This document shows, in pieces, positions 7,831 through 16,224 of a DNA stretch of 19,960 nucleotides. Position 1 is the first letter of the stretch; every line of letters begins with the position of its first letter. This DNA comes from CAYPEL01 sp964409635. Lineage in GTDB: Bacteria; Pseudomonadota; Gammaproteobacteria; DSM-19610. The notes beneath the pieces are model-generated. The model had not been told where the DNA came from, ran no database searches, and saw nothing but the letters and a program-made list of their open reading frames with translations. A program made the translations under genes and the position numbers. The stretch lies in contig CAYPEL010000038.1 in the NCBI GenBank assembly GCA_964409635.1, positions 1 to 19,960 of the forward strand, read 5' to 3'.

Positions 7831-10436
7831 ATGCTTTCCCAAGCAAGCCGGAGCAAAACAGGTGTGGCGCTAACTCATCACAACAGTACGGTTGATCCCG
7901 GATCATATCCGGACGATGAAGCTGAGTTTTTCTTTAGCGGTGAAACTTTTCATGCCGCTATAACCGCGTTAGAAACTGCAGTATCCAACAATGCGGGTAT
8001 TTTTTCTTTAACGGGGACTCCAGGCTCTGGCATCTCCACCGTTGTAAAATACTTCATTCAGAATACGGGGGCACCCTATTACTTTTATTCATTACCGGCA
8101 CCCGATAGATCATGTACTGATATATGCCAATGCCTATTGAAAGCGTTCAAGCCTGACGATTCTATTGAACTAACAGATAATGAGAGTAAACGTAAACTGC
8201 TGTTTACTCTTGAAAAATACAAGTCCATTGATACTCATCCAGTTATTATTTTTGATGACGCACACTGTATCCCAACTGATTTACTCAATCAGCTCTACCT
8301 GATTTGTGTAAAATTACGGGCGCTCAAATTCAGCCTGACTGTCATACTGGCCGGTTATCATATCTCTGGCAGATCGATACAGCCGCATAATTCTGTTGAG
8401 CCAGACGATACTTTTTACAGGGAACACCGCCTAACGGCACTCAACGAAGTGGAAACAGAACTTTATATCAGGCAAAAACTAGATTACCTGTTTGAGGATT
8501 CAGATGCGCTTACTTATTCAGAACACAAGGCCATATATAAAAAGAGCGCCGGCATACCGCTAATAATAAACCAACTCCTGAATGATGCGTCACCCAACCC
8601 CACCGCAAAAAAAGCCAATGCATCTGATAGCAGCAATCAATCACACCTCATCACTGTAAACTCTGATCATGCAATTTCTGCCAACACTAATGGAAATAAT
8701 AAAGTTGTTTCCGACCGGTTACCTGAAGAGTGTTTCACCGCGAGGCCTGGCGCGAATGAATTACAGCCCAAATCATCTGATGGTTTAAGATCGCTGACAT
8801 TCCTGCCTAAACCAAGCAACAGGAAATCACCTCAACAATCTACCAGTACACAGCAATCCAATACATTAACTTTTCTGCCTAAATCAAACTCCGGATTATT
8901 GGAATCCCCGATTACTAAAAGGCGCCGCATCCTGCCTGAAATTAGTAGCCGTACATTAACAGTCTTGAGTAAGGGTTTTGCACGCTTACTGCCTGCCCCG
9001 AAGCAAGGATTGGTGGCAACAAAAGAATTCTTGTCCAGTTCTTCTGATTTGATTACGCTGAATTTCTTACCCAAAGTCAGGGATAAGATATCGGTCATTT
9101 CCACTGCTACAAAATCGATAACGCTGCCTAAAATGAACACCAGGCCCACAGTGTTTGAGGCGAGCAAGTGGATCGAATCACTAGAACAGTTTCCAGGTCA
9201 GACTAACAAACTGGCCAAGTATCACGAAAAACTTCCATCCCGTTCGGAACTGCAGTCTTATTACGTACCCANNNNNNNNNNNNNNNNNNNNNNNNNNNNN
9301 NNNNNNNNNNNNNNNNNNNNNNNNNNNNNNNNNNNNNNNNNNNNNNNNNNNNNNNNNNNNNNNNNNNNNNNAAGTATCACGAAAAACTTCCATCCCGTTC
9401 GGAACTGCAGTCTTATTACGTACCCAAAGCCAAAGCCGGGTTATCTGTACTGGCTGATACCGCAAAATCAATTCGTTTACCCCAATTAAAATTGAACACC
9501 AGGCCCACAGTGTTCCCGGCGAGTAAGTGGATCGAGTCACTAGAACAGTTTCCAAAACAAACCAACAAGCTGGCCAAGTACCAGGAAAATCTTCCATCCC
9601 GTTCGGAACTGCAGTCTTATTACGTACCCAGAGCCAAAGCCGGGTTATCTATCCTGGCTGATACCGCAAAATCTATTCGTTTTCCCCAATTAAATACCAA
9701 TCCATCTGTGTTGTATGCCCGCAGATGGATTGAGTCATTCGCACACCCGCCCAAGCTTGCAAAGTTAATAACAAGTACGCAGAAAAAACTACCCGCCCGT
9801 TCTGAGGCGCCATCTATCTTTCTGCCTAAAACGCAGGGTCATCAGTCTGGCCTGAGCCCGGCTGCTAAATCAACCACACTACCGAAGCTTAATAGCAAAT
9901 TTTCTGTTTTCACTGCCGGAAAATGGCTGTTGTCATTGGAGAAATTTCAGAAACCCTACAATATCATCGCGAGAGAAAAGAAAAAACTGCTGGCCCGCAC
10001 GGAACTGAATACCTACTCGTTGCCGAAAGTTAAAGCTAGATTAGTCAGCCTGTCAGATTCTGTAAAATCCATGTCCTTCCCTGCCATTAAGCCCAGTTCT
10101 TTCGGTAAAAATGAGTATTGGCTCAACACACTGGCAAACATGCCAAAATATCGAGCCGGATTGAAATCCGTCAAGAACAAACTGCCTGACGTCAAAGCAT
10201 TAGTCAGTCAATTACCTCGAATTAGTTCCAAACCTGCTGTAAAAGCAGGCTTGCTCCTGCTTAAAACCAAGCTGCCTACTCAGGCTATTCGGGCACTAAG
10301 GGGAAATATGCCTGATGAAGAATTAGCCCCCAACCTGCAAAAACGAAATGGACGAATACTCGATTTAGTCAGTTTATCTCTGACGATCATGCTGCTTATT
10401 CTAGTTTGGGCAGGACGTGATCAGCTAGGAATATAG
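7831..10436 (+). CDS. ExeA-like AAA protein with 66-residue tandem repeats and C-terminal membrane anchor (split by a gap)
   Basis: One gene interrupted by a 100-N gap. The left part runs 7831-9271, the right part 9372-10436. Both flanks of the gap carry the same 55 bp, and merging them keeps the frame and gives at least 816 residues. Residues 1-250 resemble the ExeA/GspA AAA domain found in many EPS loci: FFFSGETFHAAITALE, a P-loop GTPGSGIST (62-70), Walker B VIIFDDAH (138-145), and a lid region ending GIPLIINQLL. The P-loop has isoleucine (I68) where the ATP-binding lysine is expected. After a polar linker with recurring LTFLPK motifs come about five 66-residue repeats rich in lysine and proline. 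The last 25 residues hold one transmembrane helix, so the repeats are probably cytoplasmic. The usual ExeA peptidoglycan-binding domain is absent. Its function is unknown; the context ties it to the Wzz/kinase. Its 3' end overlaps the convergent glycosyltransferase gene by 16 bp. Confidence 0.8.
9217..9271 (+). repeat. 55-bp sequence left of the gap, identical to 9372-9426
   Basis: The 55 bases that end exactly at the first N are identical to the 55 bases that start exactly after the last N. Both copies read in the same protein frame (KYHEKLPSRSELQSYYVP). This looks like two contigs sharing a terminal k-mer rather than a true repeat copy, though an additional repeat unit cannot be ruled out. 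Confidence 0.85.
9272..9371. other. Assembly gap (100 N) inside the AAA-repeat gene
   Basis: A second run of exactly 100 N, at a repeat that would break a short-read assembly. If taken literally it shifts the frame and splits the gene. Merging the identical 55-bp flanks removes the gap and restores one frame. Confidence 0.95.
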
Positions 10437-11563
10437 CCACTAACAGCTCGGATTAAGCGCTGATATAACGCCAGTGTATTTTCGGCCATTGCAACCGCCG
10501 AAAATTTTTGGCCTATATTTTTAGAAGCTGTGCCCATCCGGCTACGCAGCTGGGGATCTTTAATTAACTGTTGCAATGCATCCGCCAGGGCTTCGGAACT
10601 ATCATGTTTAACCATAAATCCATTAACCTTATCTGCCAGCATCTCATCAGTACCACCAACCGGCGTTGCAATGATAGGCAAACCTGCATTTGCAGCTTCC
10701 AGTAACACATAGGGAAAGGCTTCGTATAAGCTGGGCATGACAAACATATCCAGTGCCGACATAAACTCAGCACCATTTTCACCTTCTAACCAGCTTATTT
10801 GATGGTTTATATCGAGCTGTTCAGCTAATTGATAAAGCTCAGATTGCAGGGGGCCGTCTCCCAGCATGACAAGCCTGGTATCAGTGACTTTATGTGCAAT
10901 TAAGGCAAAGGCACGGATGATGCGTTCAGGCGCTTTCTGCGGAACGAGCCGGCCGACAAAGCCGATACATAGTTGTTCCTGCCCTATTCCCACCCGGTCA
11001 CGCACAGCTTCTCTGGCGCCCGGTTCCTGTGCGGCCATGCCGTTTGGTATCACATGCAGCTTGCTGGCAGGCAAGCCGAGCTGCAGTGCATGCTGCTTTT
11101 CAGCTTCAGACACGAGAATAATGCCTGACCCTATCTTGGACAGTACGCGCTCTACAAGAGAATAAAGCCAGCGTAGCCCTGTTCCTAGCGATGGGTCCAG
11201 CGTTCGAAATGCATGCGGTGTATAGAGACGAATACCAGGCAAACCAAGCGCGGCCATACGCGCCAGCGCCCCTGCCTTGGAACTATGCCCATGAATAACA
11301 TCAAATGGGCCAAACGTTGATATCAATTTACGGATTTTTACCACTGCGATAATATCACCAGGACAAGGCGGCCGGCGCATATCTATTTTGACTAACTTAA
11401 GGCCATCGATTGACTGAATTTCACTACGAAATTCAGGCGCGGCACGCAGCGCAGAATACACCACGGTGACAAGACAGTCAGACTTGATTAATTCCCGTGC
11501 CAAGTCTATGACATGCCGACCAGAACCCCCTCCACTGGTCTCGAGTATCAAAAGTATCTTCAT
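10421..11563 (-). CDS. GT4-family glycosyltransferase
   Basis: Cytoplasmic, membrane-associated retaining glycosyltransferase of 380 residues, expected to add one sugar from a nucleotide sugar to the lipid-linked EPS repeat unit. The GT-B fold is visible: N-terminal ETSGGGSGRHVIDLA (glycine loop) and DVIHGHSSKAG, then the C-terminal domain from about residue 195 (FVGRLVPQKAPERIIRAF, LVMLGDGPL). The donor-binding E-x7-E motif is in SLYEAFPYVLLEAANAG. Sugar specificity cannot be read. It points toward the AAA-repeat gene and overlaps its end by 16 bp. It lies 181 bp downstream of the initiating transferase gene and is probably co-transcribed with it; that spacer contains only a short CCGCAAGCGG palindrome (11621-11630). 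Confidence 0.92.
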   Translation of the reverse strand: MKILLILETSGGGSGRHVIDLARELIKSDCLVTVVYSALRAAPEFRSEIQSIDGLKLVKIDMRRPPCPGDIIAVVKIRKLISTFGPFDVIHGHSSKAGALARMAALGLPGIRLYTPHAFRTLDPSLGTGLRWLYSLVERVLSKIGSGIILVSEAEKQHALQLGLPASKLHVIPNGMAAQEPGAREAVRDRVGIGQEQLCIGFVGRLVPQKAPERIIRAFALIAHKVTDTRLVMLGDGPLQSELYQLAEQLDINHQISWLEGENGAEFMSALDMFVMPSLYEAFPYVLLEAANAGLPIIATPVGGTDEMLADKVNGFMVKHDSSEALADALQQLIKDPQLRSRMGTASKNIGQKFSAVAMAENTLALYQRLIRAVSGYIPS

Positions 11564-11744
11564 ATGGATTGCCCATAGGCATTATTGATTTATTCGTATT
11601 ATTGCCAAATGAACACCCCGCCGCAAGCGGTCGGGATATCAATATGGAAATACCTTTAAATATAGCGAAACAAACTTCGGGGAAACAAACCCACTTGGGA
11701 TTAAGTGACTAAAATCCGAATTGCTTAACTACGAGCTATGAATT

Positions 11745-13211
11745 TTAATAGGCATTCTCACTACGAAAAACTGCCAGGAAGGTTTTTGCCAGAATATATA
11801 AATCAAAACCAAGTGACCAATTATCGATGTAGTAGAGATCATGTTCAACACGCTTGATGATTTTTTCTTCCGTGTCTGTTTCACCACGCCAGCCTTGTAT
11901 CTGTGCCCAACCCGTTATCCCGGGTTTGACCTTATGCCTGTGCGCATACTCTGATACAACATCGTGGTAGTAACGGCCAGCCGCTTTGGCTTTAGTGGCA
12001 TGCGGCCGCGGCCCAACCATGGACATTTCTCCTTTCAGCACATTCAATATTTGAGGCAGTTCATCCAGGCTGGTGCGGCGGAGAATACGGCCTAGACGCG
12101 TAACCCTGGAATCATCACGCGTGACCAGAGTCTCGGCATGACCATCCTGCACATCAACGTGCATGCTCCTGAATTTCAGCACTTCAATTAGTTGATTATT
12201 GAACCCGTACCGTTTCTGCCGGAAGAAAACCGGGCCTTTACTGTCAAGCTTTATAAGTAACGCTACAATTAAAAATACCGGCAGCGCCAATACCAGTGCT
12301 AATACACCCAACACCCTATCTTCAATAGACTTGAACACATAACTCCAGCCGTCTATTGGCTTGTTGTAAACGTGTAAAACGGGCACGCCACTATAATAGC
12401 TATAATCGGTATTAAGAAAGTTAAATCCGACCAGATCCGGACATAAGCGGACGTGTACCGGTAATTCCTGTAAGCGCCTCAGGATATCCAGCGTTCTATC
12501 TTCTGCCTGCCAGGGTAAAGCGACAAGAATTTCATCAATCCGGTGCGACCTCACATGTTTGATCAAATCTTCCACATTGCCGACGATTGGGTACTTGCTG
12601 ATACCCGCCAGGCGGTTAACGCGGTCATCAAATATTGCCAGAACGTGCATCCAGGGTTCCTTATGCTTCTCCAAAACCCCCACCATTCGTGAACCCTGCT
12701 CTTCCCCCCCAACGATAGCAATATTTTTTGTAAACCTTCCTTCTCGGCGGGAACTCCTAAGATAAGCACTGACCCAGGAACGCTCAAGACTGATAAGCAG
12801 AATACTGACGAGGCACCAGCTAAATAGCCATACTCGCGAGTACTGCTCTGATATTTTTAGTGCAAAAATTACCGTAATCAACGCCAGGAATGCAATGACA
12901 CATAACAATATTATTTTATGTACGGGTGACGTGTAATGGCGTTTTATATCGATTCGATACAAACCAGAAAAATAAAAGATCACCAGAATAGAGGCTGTGG
13001 TGACTAATGTCACTGTCAAATACTTGATAAAAGCTGCTTGTTCGAGCTCAGGGTGAAGATAAAACAGTACTATCCCAACAAGTGAGATTGCCAGCGCGTC
13101 AGTCAGTGCCACAAGCCACTGAATCACATGATGCGAATAATAAGAACTCTGTGAACTTGTGATTAGATTTTGATCATTAACACAAAGCGTAAAACTCTTG
13201 CCTAAACTCAT
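11745..13211 (-). CDS. Undecaprenyl-phosphate glucose/hexose-1-phosphate transferase (WcaJ-like)
   Basis: Initiating enzyme of the EPS pathway. It moves a sugar-1-phosphate, probably glucose-1-P, from a UDP-sugar to undecaprenyl phosphate in the inner membrane. Length is 488 residues. Four N-terminal hydrophobic helices (between about residues 30 and 145) are followed by a CoA_binding_3/Rossmann-like domain (IAIVGGEEQGSRMV), a fifth membrane helix (about 300-320) and the catalytic phosphoglycosyltransferase domain with VFFRQKRYG, EVLKFRSM, the D383-E384 pair in SLDELPQ, GPRPHA and KPGITGWAQIQGWRGETDT. These match the polyprenyl glycosylphosphotransferase family with the WcaJ-type N-terminus. 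ATG at 13211 is preferred; a GTG at 13220 would add three residues. It is preceded by about 330 bp of non-coding sequence that probably carries its promoter. Confidence 0.93.
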   Translation of the reverse strand: MSLGKSFTLCVNDQNLITSSQSSYYSHHVIQWLVALTDALAISLVGIVLFYLHPELEQAAFIKYLTVTLVTTASILVIFYFSGLYRIDIKRHYTSPVHKIILLCVIAFLALITVIFALKISEQYSRVWLFSWCLVSILLISLERSWVSAYLRSSRREGRFTKNIAIVGGEEQGSRMVGVLEKHKEPWMHVLAIFDDRVNRLAGISKYPIVGNVEDLIKHVRSHRIDEILVALPWQAEDRTLDILRRLQELPVHVRLCPDLVGFNFLNTDYSYYSGVPVLHVYNKPIDGWSYVFKSIEDRVLGVLALVLALPVFLIVALLIKLDSKGPVFFRQKRYGFNNQLIEVLKFRSMHVDVQDGHAETLVTRDDSRVTRLGRILRRTSLDELPQILNVLKGEMSMVGPRPHATKAKAAGRYYHDVVSEYAHRHKVKPGITGWAQIQGWRGETDTEEKIIKRVEHDLYYIDNWSLGFDLYILAKTFLAVFRSENAY

Positions 13212-13542
13212 TTTACCCACTTAAAATCCACTAAACCTAAGTTTTTCTGCATCATTAAAAGTGGCCACTTGACTACATATCTAAACTAATTTAGTTATGG
13301 CAAGAACTCCCTCTTTCTTAGTTATGACAGATCCTTTTTATTGCAGGATGTTTACACCCTGTTCTTCTTATTGTTAAAGCAGTGCAAGTGTAACACAAAA
13401 ACCAGTGATCTGCTGTGAGTTTTAGTCTGTCAGGCGCTTATCAAAGAGCTATAGCCTGATTTTGATATTTGCAAGAAAAAAGAAATCAACAAGTTACGGA
13501 ATATTCTTCTAAATAATATAATTCACTCCATAAAGAGAAAAA
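13212..13542. promoter_or_regulatory. 331-bp intergenic region upstream of the WcaJ-like gene
   Basis: Non-coding, AT-rich sequence between two minus-strand genes, long enough to hold a separate promoter and a leader of over 200 bases. Reading the minus strand, TTGCAA (13474-13469) and TATAGC (13453-13448), spaced 15 bp, form a weak promoter candidate. A perfect 13-base palindrome AACTAATTTAGTT lies at 13284-13296 and could be an operator. No open frame or clear terminator is present. All of this is pattern-based. Confidence 0.35.
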
Positions 13543-14799
13543 TTATTTCTGCAAGCGGAGGGTTACAGCAATTCTATTTTCCTTGAAATCTTCTACACCG
13601 CCTGCAATATTTGATTCCCTATCTTCATAGTCGTACGCCAGCGAGAGATAGAGATGACGATTCATCATGTAAGTTGCAGCCAGGCCGAACCCCAGGTAGT
13701 CATCTTCCCTGGCATTTCCCTTAAAATCATCCCTTTGGACACGTGCATCCGCGCTCAGCAATAAATTACGCAGCAGCTCATGATCTACCTCAAGCCCTGC
13801 ACGGGTCGACAAGATCCCCGAGCTGGTACCGACAATTGTTTCACGGGTCTCTCGATACAGCGTCAAATTGACTGTGGTTAACCCGGTTGGAACCCATGTC
13901 AACACACCACCGGCAGACACAGCCTCTATTGAATCCAGAGACGAGCTATCAAAATCTCTATTTAACGCGCCGATAAAAAACGCGCCGAACAAAATCCCTG
14001 AAAAACGAAAATCACTACCAATATCAACCTGGTATGCCTCAGAACTACGATTTACGCCATTGTCATCCAGCCGTTCGTCATACGCTGTCTGAGCAGCTGA
14101 CAAGCGGATAAAGGCAGAATTATGGGGATAAAGTTCATAACTCAAACGTACAGCGCCGGACACTATATCCCGATCCCGGTCATCATTATTTATTTCACCG
14201 CTGATGCCGTTGACATCATCATAGTCACGTTGTTCTACGCCAGTCTCCAGGCGCACCGTGACACGGTTAATTCTGTAGTCAAACGCAGCAGAGGCGGACG
14301 CTACATCGAAAATTGTGGGTTCAAGACCATTATCATCATTGGGTGAATCGCGCTCAATATGGTGCCTGGCATAGCGGACAGCCAGAAATAAATGGCTCGA
14401 CCGCTGGATTTCTATCTCACCGTTTACACCAAGCTGGTAGTCCTCATAGTCCTCATCTGAGTTATCCGCATATCGGCCTATAGACGAGCCGGCCCGAAAA
14501 TTAAGCGCGTGCCTGTTCCAGTTAGACCGGGCGGTTACCTCTGGTTTGAGAATTGTAATTAAATCATCCGCTTCATCTGTATTTTCAGCGAAAATATTGT
14601 CAACATAATTTTCGGTAACCTCTACAGATGGATACAACCTGAATCCTCCTGCAGGCATACCAAGCGGATCCAACTCTGGCCGGTCACGGCTTTTAACGGT
14701 TTCCGCATAGGGCGTTTCCTGAGCTGTACCGGTGGTACTGAATAAAAAACCCGCCAGGAACAATAAAGCCAGGCCTGGTAATCTAGCATTTACCTTCAT
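13543..14799 (-). CDS. Outer-membrane beta-barrel protein (BBP2-like), probable EPS porin
   Basis: Secreted protein of 418 residues from the chosen start, with a clear signal peptide (MKVNARLPGLALLFLAGFLF, cleavage near TGTAQ). The mature part is a series of alternating amphipathic strands separated by acidic loops (e.g. NTDEADDLITI, DNSDEDYEDYQLG, NNDDRDRDIVSG) and ends NRIAVTLRLQK, typical of an outer-membrane beta-barrel. It resembles the putative beta-barrel porin 2 group common in EPS loci. Given the short export protein in the same locus, it may form the outer-membrane channel (inference). An in-frame ATG at 14829 has a slightly better ribosome site (GGAAAG) and would add ten residues before the signal peptide. 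It follows the ligase-like gene closely and is likely in one operon with it. Confidence 0.82.
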   Translation of the reverse strand: MKVNARLPGLALLFLAGFLFSTTGTAQETPYAETVKSRDRPELDPLGMPAGGFRLYPSVEVTENYVDNIFAENTDEADDLITILKPEVTARSNWNRHALNFRAGSSIGRYADNSDEDYEDYQLGVNGEIEIQRSSHLFLAVRYARHHIERDSPNDDNGLEPTIFDVASASAAFDYRINRVTVRLETGVEQRDYDDVNGISGEINNDDRDRDIVSGAVRLSYELYPHNSAFIRLSAAQTAYDERLDDNGVNRSSEAYQVDIGSDFRFSGILFGAFFIGALNRDFDSSSLDSIEAVSAGGVLTWVPTGLTTVNLTLYRETRETIVGTSSGILSTRAGLEVDHELLRNLLLSADARVQRDDFKGNAREDDYLGFGLAATYMMNRHLYLSLAYDYEDRESNIAGGVEDFKENRIAVTLRLQK

Positions 14800-14845
14800 A
14801 TGAATATCTTCATGATTGATAGTTATCATTTTCTTTCCGGTTCTA

Positions 14846-16099
14846 TTAAACAGCACTGATATTCGAATAGACAGCACGTTGATCTTGTAACCGGCGGGCG
14901 GCTTTCACTTCATCCTGCCAGAATAAAGCCGGCCCCCACAGCATGGCAAACAACAGATACATATGCCGCCAGTGAGTACTATCAATAAAGATGCTCTGAA
15001 CAAGCAGGCCGATAGTACAGGCAAAAACAACTATATAACTGCTTTGTATCACTGTTGGTTGCAAACAAAATTTAAACCCTTTCTGAATCGTTACCCCTAA
15101 AAATAAATAATAGGCGATAGCCCCTATCCATCCTGACTCTATCAATACGTGCAAATAAATATTATGCGGCGCACGAAAGAACATTTCCCCGCCCAAACTT
15201 GCCCCAACCCCCAGCGGGTGAGTCAATGCTTCATTTAAAATAAGCAGCTGATTACTTAACCGCCCACCATGCATCGTGTCGTAGTATTGCACTTGAAAAC
15301 GTATCTCTAACATCTCCCTGATTTTATCGGTTGCCGCTACAAAGACGACGAAAACTACAAGCAAGAACAGCATAAAACCCACAATCGCTAGCAGCCGATT
15401 GGTCTGAGCTGCTGTCTTACTGGTCATAAAACGAAGCCCGGTATATAACAGGCTGGCTATTACAAAATTAATCCAGCTACCCCGTGAAAAACCTAGCAGA
15501 ATACCGTATAAAATAAAAAGGAATAAGCTCCCGTACAACACGATTCTGTACCCATTGCTTGTTTCCATTCTGGAAAATGCATACAGGGCAACAGGTACGA
15601 TAAAGGGGCCGTACACATTGGGATCTTTGAAGAAAGCGCGCACTCTGCCAAATTCCACATACTGGGTTAAAAATGGCAGCAACTCATAGAATCCAGCCAC
15701 ACCAACAAACACGCTGATCACTGCCGCTACTATATATCCCTTCCATATAGTATTCAGCACGGCTTTTGGGTTTTCGTAAATAAGGCATACGAACATAAAC
15801 CAGGAGACAAGCATTAATACACGAACCATCAATGATCGATACGTAACAACAGGGTCGGGGGAAATTAAGCTGGCAACGATATTGGCAGCAATAAATATCC
15901 CAAATAGCAGCACACCGGTACGAATATTTGCCGGCACTTTGAGTCCGACAGAAAACAACAAGACAAATAGCAGGATACCGATTAAATCGGTGGGAGCAGG
16001 CTCGATAATGACGAAACAGCTTGTCGCTATCTGTAGCCAGAGTAGCGGCAAGACATACCACCGCCCGGTTATTAATTGATTTCTGCTTTGAAGAACCAC
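14846..16099 (-). CDS. O-antigen ligase / Wzy polymerase family protein
   Basis: Polytopic inner-membrane protein of 417 residues with about ten to twelve hydrophobic segments and a large periplasmic loop near residues 265-320. The loop carries the Wzy_C-type signature: GGRLSNQLLILNEALTHPLGVGASLGG, then APHNIYLHVLIESGWIG with the conserved histidine. Proteins of this family either polymerise lipid-linked repeat units (Wzy) or ligate polymer to an acceptor (WaaL). In this EPS context polymerase is more likely, but sequence alone does not separate the two. The start is a GTG at 16099 with no evident ribosome site; no better start is visible. It is divergent from the hydrolase gene and upstream of the beta-barrel gene. 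Confidence 0.86.
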   Translation of the reverse strand: MVLQSRNQLITGRWYVLPLLWLQIATSCFVIIEPAPTDLIGILLFVLLFSVGLKVPANIRTGVLLFGIFIAANIVASLISPDPVVTYRSLMVRVLMLVSWFMFVCLIYENPKAVLNTIWKGYIVAAVISVFVGVAGFYELLPFLTQYVEFGRVRAFFKDPNVYGPFIVPVALYAFSRMETSNGYRIVLYGSLFLFILYGILLGFSRGSWINFVIASLLYTGLRFMTSKTAAQTNRLLAIVGFMLFLLVVFVVFVAATDKIREMLEIRFQVQYYDTMHGGRLSNQLLILNEALTHPLGVGASLGGEMFFRAPHNIYLHVLIESGWIGAIAYYLFLGVTIQKGFKFCLQPTVIQSSYIVVFACTIGLLVQSIFIDSTHWRHMYLLFAMLWGPALFWQDEVKAARRLQDQRAVYSNISAV

Positions 16100-16201
16100 G
16101 GGAACAAATTTTATATTATTATTGTCGTATAACCGCTATTTTAACCTAACTCAGCTGGGCACAAAAGAATTCTTGAATAATGTCGAGCCCCCACTTAGAT
16201 G

Positions 16202-16207
16202 TATAAT
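16202..16207 (+). promoter_or_regulatory. Candidate -10 element of the glycoside hydrolase gene
   Basis: A consensus TATAAT lies 17 bp before the hydrolase ATG in the 125-bp divergent spacer. No good -35 is found at 16-18 bp; TTGAAT occurs about 23 bp upstream, which is too far. The leader would be only about a dozen bases, with no ribosome binding site visible. Confidence 0.35.
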
Positions 16208-16224
16208 TTATTTTAATAATAACA

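Larger units (their letters stand above)
9133..10283 (+). repeat. Tandem 66-residue (198-bp) repeats in the AAA protein
   Basis: Repeat units start at 9133 (interrupted by the gap), 9492, 9690, 9888 and 10086. Units 2, 3 and 4 are each exactly 198 bp; unit 1 is 204 bp if the 55-bp overlap is merged. Shared pattern: LNT-P-V-ARKWIESLE, then Q-NKLAKYQEKLPSRSEL, then Y-LPK-KAGLS-LADTAKSI-LPQ. Units 1 and 2 are nearly identical at DNA level (a 40-bp stretch is exact), units 3 and 4 are diverged, and unit 5 is barely recognisable. A degenerate unit also precedes 9133. The gradient suggests recent duplication in the middle. Copy number in the genome may be higher because of the gap. Confidence 0.85.

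Noticed and set aside
9372..9489. Left gene reading through the N run and stopping near 9489 (552 residues)
   Set aside because: The stop arises only because the 100-N placeholder shifts the frame; the true gap length is unknown and the merged flanks keep the frame.
9133..10283. CRISPR-like or transposon repeats
   Set aside because: The repeats are coding, 198 bp long, directly tandem with no spacers, and keep one reading frame.
9492..10436. Separate gene starting at TTG 9492
   Set aside because: The frame is open back to the gap and continues the repeat array of the AAA protein; the TTG encodes the leucine that begins a repeat unit.
11621..11630. CCGCAAGCGG palindrome as a terminator between the WcaJ-like and glycosyltransferase genes
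   Set aside because: The stem is four bases and there is no T-tract on either strand.
13331..13349. Hairpin ATCCT...AGGAT as a terminator
   Set aside because: The stem is only five bases and no T-tract follows.
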